Below the pieces are notes generated by a model. It worked only from the letters and a program-made list of their open reading frames with translations. It searched no databases and was not told where the DNA came from. This document shows positions 16,695 to 24,765 of a stretch of 33,676 nt of DNA, piece by piece. Every line of letters begins with the position of its first letter. Position 1 is the first letter of the stretch. Where the stretch lies: positions 1 to 33,676 of the forward strand of contig CAIWKX010000016.1 in the NCBI GenBank assembly GCA_903913315.1. Reading direction: 5' to 3'. The translations under genes and the position numbers were made by a program. This DNA comes from an uncultured Bacteroidota bacterium (GTDB lineage Bacteria > Bacteroidota > Bacteroidia > Flavobacteriales > Flavobacteriaceae).

Positions 16695-17682
16695 AATTTA
16701 AAATTGTTTTATCGAAATTATCACCATTTGAAAGAAAACTACTTGCAATAGGCAAATAAAAAAGTGATTTCAAATCTTTCTTTTCTAATCGCACATAATC
16801 TTTTTCGGTGGTGATAATTAACTTGTTTTTTGCTTTATTCTCTATTTCTTTTATATCATTTTCTGTAAAATTATGATGATCAGAATACACCATTTTTACA
16901 TCTTTTCCGTTTTGCAAATAGGAGAAAAAGGGCTCTGGCTTTGCTATTCCGGCTAAAAGTAATTTATCTAAGTTCTTTATTTCAGTCAAACTTTTACTTT
17001 CTTTTTTGTTATAAACCTTTTCATCGTAGTCGATACTACTAAAAAAAATGGGACTATTTAACCCTAACTTTTTGGTAATATTTTCTTGTGCAATTTCTGA
17101 TAAATCTTTGGGACATTTGGTGATAATTATCACATCTGCTCTTTTGGCTCCGCTCCTACTTTCTCGAAGGTTTCCTGTAGGTAACAGCACATCATTGCAA
17201 AATAAATCGTCGAAAGCCGAAAGCAAAATATAAAACCCTGCTTTCACTTTTCTATGTTGAAAGGCATCATCAAGCAAAATTACATTTGGTTTTTCAGCTA
17301 AAGACAATAATTGCTCAATTCCATTTTTTCGATCAGCATCAACAGCCACTTTTATATTTGGAAATTTCTGATGCATTTGAAAGGGTTCATCACCTAGAAT
17401 TTCAGCATTGGAATGTACATCTGCCAAAATAAAACCTTCTGATTTTCTTTTATACCCACGACTTAAAGTAGCAACATTATACTTTGGAGAGAGTAAACGA
17501 ATTAAATATTCTATTTGAGGAGTCTTGCCTGTGCCTCCAACGCTTAAATTACCAACAGCTATAATAGGGATATCAAATAGATAGGACTTTAAAATTCCTT
17601 TATCAAAAAGAATATTTCTAATGGAAGTTATCATTCCAAATAAAATTGCAAAAGGAAAAAGTAAATACCTTAAAATAATCAT
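16666..17682 (-). CDS. lpxK: Tetraacyldisaccharide 4'-kinase
   Basis: A 338-residue inner-membrane-associated kinase that adds the 4'-phosphate to the lipid A precursor. An N-terminal hydrophobic helix (about 1-22) anchors it. The P-loop reads VGNLSVGGTGKTP (43-55), and later motifs include DDAFQHR, where the family places catalytic residues, and the DHHNFTENDI segment. The length matches the family. It is the upstream gene of a two-gene unit, and the phosphorylase gene overlaps its last 29 bases. It diverges from the hypothetical secreted protein gene at 17731. Confidence 0.95.
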   Translation of the reverse strand: MIILRYLLFPFAILFGMITSIRNILFDKGILKSYLFDIPIIAVGNLSVGGTGKTPQIEYLIRLLSPKYNVATLSRGYKRKSEGFILADVHSNAEILGDEPFQMHQKFPNIKVAVDADRKNGIEQLLSLAEKPNVILLDDAFQHRKVKAGFYILLSAFDDLFCNDVLLPTGNLRESRSGAKRADVIIITKCPKDLSEIAQENITKKLGLNSPIFFSSIDYDEKVYNKKESKSLTEIKNLDKLLLAGIAKPEPFFSYLQNGKDVKMVYSDHHNFTENDIKEIENKAKNKLIITTEKDYVRLEKKDLKSLFYLPIASSFLSNGDNFDKTILNYVGTSSRNS

Positions 17683-17703
17683 AGTACGAAAGTAACATTT
17701 TTT

Positions 17704-17711
17704 TATCTTTG
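17704..17711 (+). promoter_or_regulatory. Putative -7 box
   Basis: TATCTTTG matches TAnnTTTG and lies 19 bases before the ATG at 17731. Confidence 0.55.
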
Positions 17712-17730
17712 GATAGAAAATATTTTACAA

Positions 17731-18294
17731 ATGAAGTTTGATTTTAAAATTCTTTTTATCTTAATTTGGTGTGCTAACCTAGGCTACGCTCAAGAAAATC
17801 AGGACACTCCCATACTTAAAATTTTATTGAGCAAATATTATCAAAACGAAAAAGTTATAGTAAAAAATCGTTTACAGTTCTTAAGTTTTTATTGTAACAA
17901 AGCACCAAATAATGAAGAGACTTTTGAAGTCATTAATAAAAGTCCTTTATTAAAACAGAATTCTATTGAAATTAAAAAGCAAATCAACAACCAACTCAAT
18001 GAAGATTGGTCTAAAGAATTAAACATCATTTTTAATAATCAAAATCAATATTTAAAAAGCAAAGTCAACTCTTGCTTATCGTACGATGAATTTCATAAAG
18101 TTTCTAAACGCTTTAACGACAATAATCAACGGTTAATGATTGTAAGCAAGCCCATGTATTTTGCGCAAAAATATTGCTTAGTAAAAGTCGCCTTTTACCG
18201 AAATATAGAACACAATTATGGGTGCTATTTCTTATTTGAAAAAGTAAATAATGATTGGGTAATTAAAGACACTTTAAACGAATGGGAAACCTAA
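17731..18294 (+). CDS. Secreted hypothetical protein
   Basis: A 187-residue protein with a clear signal peptide (about 1-21, ending GYAQ), so it is exported to the periplasm or outer membrane. The mature part is lysine- and asparagine-rich and mixed helix/strand. The C-terminal strands (CLVKVAFYRN and GCYFLFEKVNNDWVI) look like the end of an NTF2-like or similar small domain, but I cannot assign a family. It is followed after 24 bases by the Nif3 gene on the same strand and preceded by its own putative promoter. Confidence 0.8.
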   Translation: MKFDFKILFILIWCANLGYAQENQDTPILKILLSKYYQNEKVIVKNRLQFLSFYCNKAPNNEETFEVINKSPLLKQNSIEIKKQINNQLNEDWSKELNIIFNNQNQYLKSKVNSCLSYDEFHKVSKRFNDNNQRLMIVSKPMYFAQKYCLVKVAFYRNIEHNYGCYFLFEKVNNDWVIKDTLNEWET

Positions 18295-18318
18295 ATTTTA
18301 GATATTAAATTTTATTTT

Positions 18319-19413
18319 ATGAAAATAAAACAAATCCTTACCATCCTAGAAGAAATGGCTCCTTTAGCTTACGCTGAAGATTTTGACAATGTAGGATTAT
18401 TAGTGGGAGACCAAGAAAACGAAGCTACAGGCGTAATAGTTTGTCATGATGCTTTGGAAAGCGTTATAGAAGAAGCAATAACTAAAAAATGTAATCTAGT
18501 GGTTTGCTTTCATCCCATTCTCTTTTCAGGAATAAAAAAAATTACAGGAAAGAATTATGTAGAGCGTTCCATTTTAAAAGCGATAAAAAATGATATTGCT
18601 ATTTATGCCATACACACTGCTTTGGATAATCATAAAAATGGAGTCAACAAAATTTTCTGTGATGCTTTAGGATTAAAAAAAACAAAGGTACTAGTGCCCA
18701 AACAAAACTTCATTCAGAAATTGGTAACCTATACGATTCCAGAAAATGTAGAACAAGTTCGCAATGCTTTGTTTGATGCGGGTGCCGGAAAAATTGGAAA
18801 TTATGAAGATTGTAGTTTTAATTCACAAGGTATTGGAACCTATATGGGTAATGAAAATAGCAATCCTGAAATTGGTGAACGATTTGAATTTGTTGAGGCT
18901 CCTGAAATCAAAATAGAAGTAACTTTTGAGAAACACTTACAAAATAAAATACTCAAAACATTATTTGCCAAGCATGTGTATGAGGAAGTGGCTTACGAAA
19001 TATATGATTTACAAAACGCACATCAAAATATAGGCCTAGGAATGATTGGAGAACTCGAAAATCCAATGTCGGAAACAGAATTTCTAACCTTTGTAAAAAA
19101 CAAAATGCAATGTGGAGGTATTCGCCATTCTGCATTATTAGGAAAATCCGTTAGTAAAGTAGCGGTTCTAGGTGGGTCAGGAAGCTTTGCCATTAAAAAT
19201 GCAATTCAAGCGGGAGCGACTATGTTTTTAACCGCTGATTTGAAATACCATAACTTTTACGAAGCTGAAAATCAAATAGTTTTAGCAGATATTGGTCACT
19301 TTGAAAGCGAAAGATATACAAAAAATTATATTGTTGATTTTCTTAAGGAAAAAATTACTAATTTTGCAATCGTTTTATCAGAAGAAAATACAAATCCAGT
19401 TAAGTACTTATAA
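18319..19413 (+). CDS. Nif3-like dinuclear metal-centre protein
   Basis: A 364-residue member of the Nif3/YbgI/YqfO family, which forms ring-shaped hexamers around two-metal sites. Visible landmarks are DNVGLLVG (23-30), CHDAL (42-46), FHPILF (64-69) where most members have HHP, and the C-terminal LTADLKYH and DIGHFESE, which supply metal ligands. The central insertion (about 130-235) marks the long YqfO-type form. The cellular role of the family is still unclear; links to GTP cyclohydrolase I and cofactor metabolism have been proposed. Only three bases separate it from the next gene, a conserved pairing. Confidence 0.93.
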   Translation: MKIKQILTILEEMAPLAYAEDFDNVGLLVGDQENEATGVIVCHDALESVIEEAITKKCNLVVCFHPILFSGIKKITGKNYVERSILKAIKNDIAIYAIHTALDNHKNGVNKIFCDALGLKKTKVLVPKQNFIQKLVTYTIPENVEQVRNALFDAGAGKIGNYEDCSFNSQGIGTYMGNENSNPEIGERFEFVEAPEIKIEVTFEKHLQNKILKTLFAKHVYEEVAYEIYDLQNAHQNIGLGMIGELENPMSETEFLTFVKNKMQCGGIRHSALLGKSVSKVAVLGGSGSFAIKNAIQAGATMFLTADLKYHNFYEAENQIVLADIGHFESERYTKNYIVDFLKEKITNFAIVLSEENTNPVKYL

Positions 19414-19416
19414 AAT

Positions 19417-20196
19417 ATGGCTACTACAAAAGAATTGAGCGTTGAAGAAAAATTAAGAGCGCTTTACGATTTACAAATTATCGATACCAGAATTGACGAA
19501 ATTAGAAATGTAAGAGGTGAACTACCTTTAGAAGTGGAAGATCTTGAAGATGAAGTAGCTGGTTTGACTACACGTTTAGAAAAACTACAACTTGATTTAG
19601 TAACTATCGAAGATAGTATTAAAGCCAAAAAGAATGCTATTGAAAACCATCAATCAGCAATAAAAAAATATACCGAACAACAAAAAGATGTTCGTAACAA
19701 TAGAGAGTTTAACTCTTTGACAAAAGAAGTTGAATTTCAAGAACTAGAAATTCAATTAGCTGAGAAACAAATAAAGGAGTTAAAAGCTTCTACAGAACAC
19801 AAAAAAGAAGTTGTAGCTAATTCTAAAGAGAAATTAGAGCAAAAAACAACGCATTTAAAACATAAAAAAGCGGAGTTAAGCGACATTATGTCTGAGACAC
19901 AAAAAGAAGAAACTTTCTTGACACTTAAATCTGCTGAATTTGAAGAGTTAATTGAAGAAAGATTGCTTGCTGCTTACAAAAGAATTCGTACTAGCGTAAG
20001 AAATGGTTTAGCAGTTGTTTCTATTGAACGTGGTGCATCTGCTGGTTCTTTCTTTACTATTCCTCCACAAATTCAAGTTGAAATTGCAGCGAGAAAGAAA
20101 ATCATTACTGATGAGCATTCAGGAAGGATTTTAGTAGATGCTTCTCTTGCTGAGGAAGAAAGAGAAAAAATGGAAAAAATATTCGCAAAAATGTAA
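19417..20196 (+). CDS. Coiled-coil protein of the C4-type zinc-ribbon family, cysteines lost
   Basis: A 259-residue protein with a long antiparallel coiled coil (about 35-170) and a C-terminal domain (about 195-250). That domain aligns by eye with the C4 zinc ribbon of the CT398/COG1579 family (GASAGSFF, IPPQIQVEI, EHSGRILV). In this protein none of the four metal-binding cysteines is present; Ser, Ala, Asp and Ser stand in their places. The fold may persist without zinc. The family is commonly encoded beside Nif3, as here, and is thought to act as a nucleic-acid or protein adaptor; its function is not established. A strong terminator follows directly. Confidence 0.88.
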   Translation: MATTKELSVEEKLRALYDLQIIDTRIDEIRNVRGELPLEVEDLEDEVAGLTTRLEKLQLDLVTIEDSIKAKKNAIENHQSAIKKYTEQQKDVRNNREFNSLTKEVEFQELEIQLAEKQIKELKASTEHKKEVVANSKEKLEQKTTHLKHKKAELSDIMSETQKEETFLTLKSAEFEELIEERLLAAYKRIRTSVRNGLAVVSIERGASAGSFFTIPPQIQVEIAARKKIITDEHSGRILVDASLAEEEREKMEKIFAKM

Positions 20197-20202
20197 TATC
20201 TT

Positions 20203-20228
20203 AAATCCCGATAATCTCGGGATTTTTT
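20203..20228 (+). terminator. Intrinsic terminator
   Basis: AAATCCCGA pairs with TCGGGATTT around a five-base loop and runs into a T tract. It lies only two bases before the ATG of the hydrolase gene, so that gene either is read through or has a promoter inside the upstream gene. Confidence 0.9.
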
Positions 20229-20229
20229 T

Positions 20230-21069
20230 ATGTCAAAAATCATTCAATATTGTCTAGCCAAAAGTATTGGAGCTTACATAAACATTTTAAGTTATGTAGC
20301 TCCTAAAAAAGCTTTTGCCATCGCTTATAAGTTCTTTAGTGAACCAAGGAAAGGAAAAATCGACCCCGTTAAAATTCCTAAAACATTACAAAAAGCAGAA
20401 CATCAAACTTATTTTTTTAAGGAACATCAAATTCAAACGTATACTTGGAAGGGAAATGAAGAGATAATTCTTTTAGTTCATGGTTGGGAAAGTAATGCCT
20501 CTCGTTGGAAAAAATTGTTGCCCTTTCTAAAAAAAACGAACAAAACAATCATTGCCATTGATGGCCCTGCCCATGGAATGAGTAGTGGAAAAGAATTCAA
20601 CGTTCCAATCTATGCCGAATTTATGGATCAAGTGGTTCAAAAACACAACCCAACCATAGTAATTGGACATTCCATTGGAGGAAATGCAATAGCCTACTTT
20701 CAATCGACATACAATCATAATTTTGAGAAAATAATTCTGCTTGGAGCTCCGTCTGATTTTAAAGTAATTTTAGAAAATTACTTCAAAATGTTAGGCCTCA
20801 ATTCAAAAATACAACACCAATTTTTAACTTATATTAAAAAACGATTTGCTATTGTGATTGATGATTTTTCGGCTTCACTATTTTTAAAAAACAATACTAT
20901 TTCAGGTATTATTGCGCACGATATTGACGATAGTGTAGTCCTTTTTGAAGAAGGTAAAAAAATAGCCCATTCTTGGAAAGCTGCTAAATTCATGCAAACA
21001 AAAGGCCTCGGACACAGTATGCACGATGAAAATCTGTATCAAAGTATTGTTGATTTCATAGAAGAATAA
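20230..21069 (+). CDS. Alpha/beta hydrolase
   Basis: A 279-residue cytoplasmic hydrolase. The oxyanion-hole motif is HGW in LVHGWESNASRW. The nucleophile elbow is GHSIGG, giving the catalytic serine. The late GLGHSMHD supplies the catalytic histidine. An N-terminal helical extension of about 60 residues precedes the core domain. Substrate is unknown; serine-type ester hydrolysis is the usual activity. The start codon sits just after a terminator. It is 81 bases ahead of rluF, which has its own promoter box. Confidence 0.88.
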   Translation: MSKIIQYCLAKSIGAYINILSYVAPKKAFAIAYKFFSEPRKGKIDPVKIPKTLQKAEHQTYFFKEHQIQTYTWKGNEEIILLVHGWESNASRWKKLLPFLKKTNKTIIAIDGPAHGMSSGKEFNVPIYAEFMDQVVQKHNPTIVIGHSIGGNAIAYFQSTYNHNFEKIILLGAPSDFKVILENYFKMLGLNSKIQHQFLTYIKKRFAIVIDDFSASLFLKNNTISGIIAHDIDDSVVLFEEGKKIAHSWKAAKFMQTKGLGHSMHDENLYQSIVDFIEE

Positions 21070-21094
21070 TTCCTCTTAAAAAATCTTTCCAAAC

Positions 21095-21143
21095 TTGAAA
21101 TCTAAAATTTGCTTTCTATAATCTGACATCTAATTTCCTATAT
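21095..21143. repeat. Heptad-periodic tract upstream of rluF
   Basis: Seven 7-bp units, degenerate but in register: TTGAAAT, CTAAAAT, TTGCTTT, CTATAAT, CTGACAT, CTAATTT, CCTATAT. The last unit runs into the -7 box. Confidence 0.6.
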
Positions 21144-21146
21144 TTG
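21139..21146 (+). promoter_or_regulatory. Putative -7 box of rluF
   Basis: TATATTTG matches TAnnTTTG and ends four bases before the ATG at 21151, implying a nearly leaderless mRNA. Confidence 0.55.
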
Positions 21147-21150
21147 CAAC

Positions 21151-21939
21151 ATGGAAGAAAACCTCACACGCATTAATAAATTTTTATCTGAAACAGGATT
21201 TTGCTCACGTCGAGAAGCAGATAAACTGATTGAGCAAGGTAGAGTCACAATTAATGGTATCGTTCCAGAAATGGGTACTAAAATAAGTATGGATGATGAA
21301 GTTCGTGTGGATGGAAAATTAATTCGTGAAAGTAATAAAAAACGAATATATCTGGCGTTTAATAAACCCCCAGGCATAGAATGTACTACTAATCTTGATG
21401 TTCGCGATAATATTGTTGATTATATTAATTATGCCGAACGTATTTTCCCTATTGGACGATTGGACAAAGCCAGTGAAGGACTGATTTTTATGACCAACGA
21501 CGGCGATATTGTAAACAAAATTCTTAGAGCGAGAAACAACCACGAGAAGGAATATATTGTGACAGTAAATCGTCCTATTACGGATAGATTTATTGAAAGG
21601 ATGGCAAACGGAATTCCTATTTTGGAAACGGTAACCAAAAAATGTAAGGTAGAGCAAATAAGCAAATATGTCTTTAGAATTATACTTACCCAAGGATTAA
21701 ACCGACAAATTCGAAGAATGTGTGAGTTTTTAGATTATGAAGTTACGGCTTTAAAAAGAACTAGAATCATCAATATTTCCTTAGATGTTCCTTTAGGTCG
21801 TTTTCGCAATCTTACGGAAGAAGAAATTAAAGAACTGAACCAATTGATTGAACCTTCAAGCAAAACAGAAGAAGCCAGTTTTCCAAAAGTGACTCCAAAA
21901 ATTACCCATACTCCCAAAGGTGATTATAGAAAACGATAA
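21151..21939 (+). CDS. rluF: 23S rRNA pseudouridine synthase, RluF type
   Basis: A 262-residue enzyme that isomerises uridine in 23S rRNA (position 2604 in E. coli numbering). It has an N-terminal S4 RNA-binding domain (about 5-60, including GFCSRREADKLI) and an RsuA-type catalytic domain. Catalytic Asp105 lies in IGRLDKASEGL, and the late GLNRQIRRMCEFL motif is typical of the RluE/RluF branch. The basic C-terminal tail is variable in the family. The stop codon is shared with the end of the inverted-repeat element that follows. RluB or RluE specificity cannot be fully excluded. Confidence 0.92.
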   Translation: MEENLTRINKFLSETGFCSRREADKLIEQGRVTINGIVPEMGTKISMDDEVRVDGKLIRESNKKRIYLAFNKPPGIECTTNLDVRDNIVDYINYAERIFPIGRLDKASEGLIFMTNDGDIVNKILRARNNHEKEYIVTVNRPITDRFIERMANGIPILETVTKKCKVEQISKYVFRIILTQGLNRQIRRMCEFLDYEVTALKRTRIINISLDVPLGRFRNLTEEEIKELNQLIEPSSKTEEASFPKVTPKITHTPKGDYRKR

Positions 21940-22107
21940 GTGAAGACGTTTAAACTTTTTTGATTGAAGCGAAAAATTAGGATTTTTGTTTCAAATTTTA
22001 GCCTTTTTTTTACTGCATAGCAGCGCTACGGATTAAAAAAAAGATGAAATATGGGATAAAAAACAATTTTACAGACAATTAAAAAAAGTTTAAACTACTT
22101 CAGTTAT
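21936..22107. repeat. MITE-like element with terminal inverted repeats, copy B
   Basis: A 172-bp element fills the gap between the convergent rluF and xerD genes. The left end TAAGTGAAGACG plus GTTTAAACTTTTTT and the inverted right end (TAACTGAAGTA plus GTTTAAACTTTTTT when complemented) match at about 22 of 26 positions. An inner hairpin, GCATAG-CAGCG-CTACGG, sits between T and A runs and could end transcription from both sides. A shorter inverted copy lies at 11532-11657. No target-site duplication is clear, and the left end includes the rluF stop codon. Confidence 0.8.
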
Positions 22108-22111
22108 AATT

Positions 22112-23017
22112 TTAAGATAAATCGTTATTTCTAGGATGAAAAGTAGTCATTATCTGAGTCAAATGCTTCCTATCCAAATGCACATAAATCTCGGTAGTAG
22201 TAATTGATTCGTGACCTAGCATTAATTGAATAGATCTTAAATCAGCACCATTTTCTAGAAGATGAGTCGCAAAAGAATGTCTAAAGGTGTGTGGACTAAT
22301 CGATTTATTAAGATTTATTTTTACAGCTAAATCTTTTATGATGGTAAAAATCATAGCTCTGGTCAATTGTCTTCCTCTCCGGTTAAGAAACAAAGTATCT
22401 TCATGTCCCTTTTGTATGGGAAGGGTATTTCTTTTTAGTCGATAAAAACCAATAAATTTTTTAGTAACTTCACTTATAGGTACAAATCGTTGTTTGTTTC
22501 CTTTACCCGTAATTTTAATAAATCCTTCTTCAAAAAATAAATCTGAAATCTTAAGTGTTGTTAATTCTGTAACCCGCAATCCGCATCCATATAATGTTTC
22601 CAACATGGCGCGATTTCGCTCTCCTTCTTCTTTAGACAAATCAATAGCTCCAATAAGAGCATCTATATCTTGAATAGATAAAGTATCCGGTAATTTTCTA
22701 CCCAATCGGGGTGCTTCAATTAATTCCATAGGATTATCGGTTCGATAATCTTCAAAGATTAAATACGAAAAAAAACTTTTTAAACCCGATATAATCCGGG
22801 CTTGTGAACGGGCATTTACTTCTTTCGATACAGCATAAATAAACTGTTGAACGGCTTCTTCCGTAATTTTTAGTGGAGAAACATCCATTTTATTTTCTTC
22901 TAGAAATAAACAAAGACGCTCTATATCAAAAGTGTAATTATCTACCGTATTCTTTGATAATCCCCTTTCAATTCTTAAATACGACTGATAACTTTTAATA
23001 TGAGTTTTCCAATTCAT
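22112..23017 (-). CDS. xerD: Site-specific tyrosine recombinase
   Basis: A 301-residue XerC/D-type recombinase that resolves chromosome dimers at dif. The N-terminal SAM-like core-binding domain (about 5-90) precedes the catalytic domain. The catalytic set is complete: Arg148 (GCGLRVTEL), Lys172 (TGKGNKQR), His243 and Arg246 (HTFRHSF), His269 (LGHES) and nucleophile Tyr278 (IYVHLDRK). The frame remains open for 26 more codons upstream, but those overlap the previous gene. The ATG at 23017 gives the family's usual length and a 28-base gap. As a lone Xer gene in the window it is more likely the housekeeping enzyme than a phage integrase. Confidence 0.94.
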   Translation of the reverse strand: MNWKTHIKSYQSYLRIERGLSKNTVDNYTFDIERLCLFLEENKMDVSPLKITEEAVQQFIYAVSKEVNARSQARIISGLKSFFSYLIFEDYRTDNPMELIEAPRLGRKLPDTLSIQDIDALIGAIDLSKEEGERNRAMLETLYGCGLRVTELTTLKISDLFFEEGFIKITGKGNKQRFVPISEVTKKFIGFYRLKRNTLPIQKGHEDTLFLNRRGRQLTRAMIFTIIKDLAVKINLNKSISPHTFRHSFATHLLENGADLRSIQLMLGHESITTTEIYVHLDRKHLTQIMTTFHPRNNDLS

Positions 23018-23045
23018 CGTATCAAATGTAACCGAATTAAAGACA

Positions 23046-23471
23046 TTATAAAAACTTCCAAGCGAATTCGTCGTTGTCGTTGATAATGGCACCAATTTCT
23101 ATACGAATAACGACATCAAATTCGGATTGTAAAATCAACCAATTACTTTCGTTGAAGTGATTTTCGGTCGAATCAAAATCTTCTTGCTCCCAAGTTTTAA
23201 ATGGCAACTCTTGCTTAAGTGCTGTTATGTTGCTACCTATCACATTTTTATCCAACAAAGTCACTGCTGGATTTGAAGTAATAATGTAGCCCAATCGAAA
23301 ATCTTCGTCTTCATAAAAGGTCAGACGGAGTTTAGCTTGGTTGTATAAAAAAATGATATTACTATCATCATCTTCAAATTGTTTATCGGGAGTTCCATAT
23401 AAACCTATAACATCTTTTTGCTTCATGCCAAAAAGCAATTGATCAATACCGATTTTGGGATTTAGTTTCAT
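23046..23471 (-). CDS. Conserved hypothetical protein
   Basis: A 141-residue acidic, soluble protein I cannot assign. It begins with LNPKIGIDQLLFGM and GTPDKQF, typical of small proteins that relate to a structured strand-turn repeat, followed by several beta strands (RLTFYEDEDFRLGYI) and an acidic middle. No signal peptide or membrane segment is seen. It lies nine bases after purM and 28 bases before xerD on the same strand, so the three are likely one operon. Function is unknown. Confidence 0.8.
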   Translation of the reverse strand: MKLNPKIGIDQLLFGMKQKDVIGLYGTPDKQFEDDDSNIIFLYNQAKLRLTFYEDEDFRLGYIITSNPAVTLLDKNVIGSNITALKQELPFKTWEQEDFDSTENHFNESNWLILQSEFDVVIRIEIGAIINDNDEFAWKFL

Positions 23472-23480
23472 TTGTTTTAT

Positions 23481-24659
23481 TTAATATTCAAATGTTCCGT
23501 ATTCTGATTTTATTGTCAATTTTTTGTTTTCACTCGCATCCACTCTACCCACAATTTGAGCTTCCACTCCAAAAGAGTGTGAGATAGCAATAATATCGTG
23601 AGCTACTTCTTGAGGTACATACAATTCCATTCGGTGACCACAGTTGAACACTTGGTACATTTCTTTCCAATCGGTTTTAGATTGATCTTGAATCAATTGA
23701 AACAAAGGGGGTACCGGAAATAAGTTGTCTTTAATCACATGAACAGCATCCACAAAATGCAATACTTTGGTTTGTGCGCCGCCAGAACAGTGCACCATTC
23801 CGTGAATTTCATTTGAGGTATACTTGTCTAAAATAGTTTTGATAATCGGCGCATAGGTACGCGTAGGTGACAACACTAATTTACCTGCATCGATGGGAGC
23901 GTTGGCAACAGTATCTGTCAATTTTACATTGCCTGAATAGACTAACTCTTTGGGAACCGAACTATCAAAACTCTCTGGGAATTTCACTGCCAACTCATGT
24001 GCAAAAACATCATGACGAGCCGAGGTCAATCCATTACTTCCCATGCCTCCATTATATCCTTTTTCATAAGTAGCTTGACCAAAAGAAGCCAATCCTACAA
24101 TAACATCACCCGCTTTGATTTTGGCATTATCTATAACTTTTGAACGTTTCATTCGAGCCGTAACAGTAGAATCTACAATAATCGTTCGCACTAAATCACC
24201 AACATCAGCCGTTTCACCCCCCGTAGAGTGAATGGTTACACCAAACGTTTTTAATTCGGCAATTAATTCTTCTGTTCCATTAATGATGGCCGAAATTACT
24301 TCCGCCGGAATCAGATTTTTATTTCTTCCTATAGTGGAAGAGAGAAGAATATTATCGGTAGCACCCACACACAATAAATCGTCGATATTCATAATCAACG
24401 CATCCTGTGCAATGCCTTTCCAAACCGAAATATCACCTGTTTCTTTCCAATACATATAAGCCAAAGACGATTTGGTACCCGCACCATCGGCGTGCATGAT
24501 CAAACAATAATCTTCGTCATTCGTTAAATAATCGGGAACAATTTTGCAAAACGCTTTAGGAAATAAACCTTTATCGATATTCTTAATGGCGTTGTGCACA
24601 TCTTCTTTAGAGGCAGAAACTCCGCGCATGGCGTAGCGTTGGCTGTTGTCAGAACTCAT
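23481..24659 (-). CDS. purM: Phosphoribosylformylglycinamidine cyclo-ligase (AIR synthase)
   Basis: A 392-residue enzyme of purine synthesis that closes the imidazole ring with ATP. The N-terminal half has the metal/ATP motif HADGAGTKSSLAY and the DALIMNIDDLLCVGA helix. The middle carries STGGETADVGDLVRT, and the C-terminal half has HCSGGAQTK and NCGHRMEL. It is longer than the E. coli enzyme (about 345 residues), as is usual for the Bacteroidota branch. It leads a likely operon with the hypothetical protein and xerD, and a TAnnTTTG box lies 50 bases upstream. Confidence 0.9.
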   Translation of the reverse strand: MSSDNSQRYAMRGVSASKEDVHNAIKNIDKGLFPKAFCKIVPDYLTNDEDYCLIMHADGAGTKSSLAYMYWKETGDISVWKGIAQDALIMNIDDLLCVGATDNILLSSTIGRNKNLIPAEVISAIINGTEELIAELKTFGVTIHSTGGETADVGDLVRTIIVDSTVTARMKRSKVIDNAKIKAGDVIVGLASFGQATYEKGYNGGMGSNGLTSARHDVFAHELAVKFPESFDSSVPKELVYSGNVKLTDTVANAPIDAGKLVLSPTRTYAPIIKTILDKYTSNEIHGMVHCSGGAQTKVLHFVDAVHVIKDNLFPVPPLFQLIQDQSKTDWKEMYQVFNCGHRMELYVPQEVAHDIIAISHSFGVEAQIVGRVDASENKKLTIKSEYGTFEY

Positions 24660-24675
24660 TTGTTGTAGTTAGTTG

Positions 24676-24694
24676 CCCTTCGACAAGCTCAGGG
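24676..24694. repeat. REP-like palindromic word
   Basis: CCCTTCGACAAGCTCAGGG is an imperfect palindrome (CCCT and AGGG arms). It closely resembles a repetitive extragenic sequence found across many bacterial genomes, which I know from memory. It lies in the leader region upstream of purM. Confidence 0.65.
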
Positions 24695-24708
24695 TAAATG
24701 TTGTGGCG

Positions 24709-24716
24709 CAAAGATA
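24709..24716 (-). promoter_or_regulatory. Putative -7 box of purM
   Basis: On the minus strand this reads TATCTTTG, an exact TAnnTTTG match. It implies that the REP-like word lies in the 5' untranslated region. Confidence 0.55.
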
Positions 24717-24723
24717 GTAATTT

Positions 24724-24751
24724 GAATTACGAATTACGAATTAGAAATTAG
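24724..24751. repeat. Heptad-periodic tract upstream of purM
   Basis: Four 7-bp units: GAATTAC, GAATTAC, GAATTAG, AAATTAG, placed just upstream of the purM -7 box on the minus strand. Confidence 0.7.
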
Positions 24752-24765
24752 GATTATTTTAGTCT

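Noticed and set aside
22112..23017. Phage or genomic-island integrase next to an attachment site
   Set aside because: The gene looks like a housekeeping Xer recombinase in an operon with purM; no phage genes or attachment repeats are nearby.
23018..23095. Longer N-terminus for XerD
   Set aside because: It would overlap the preceding gene by 50 bases and add residues unlike the family; the ATG at 23017 gives the normal length.
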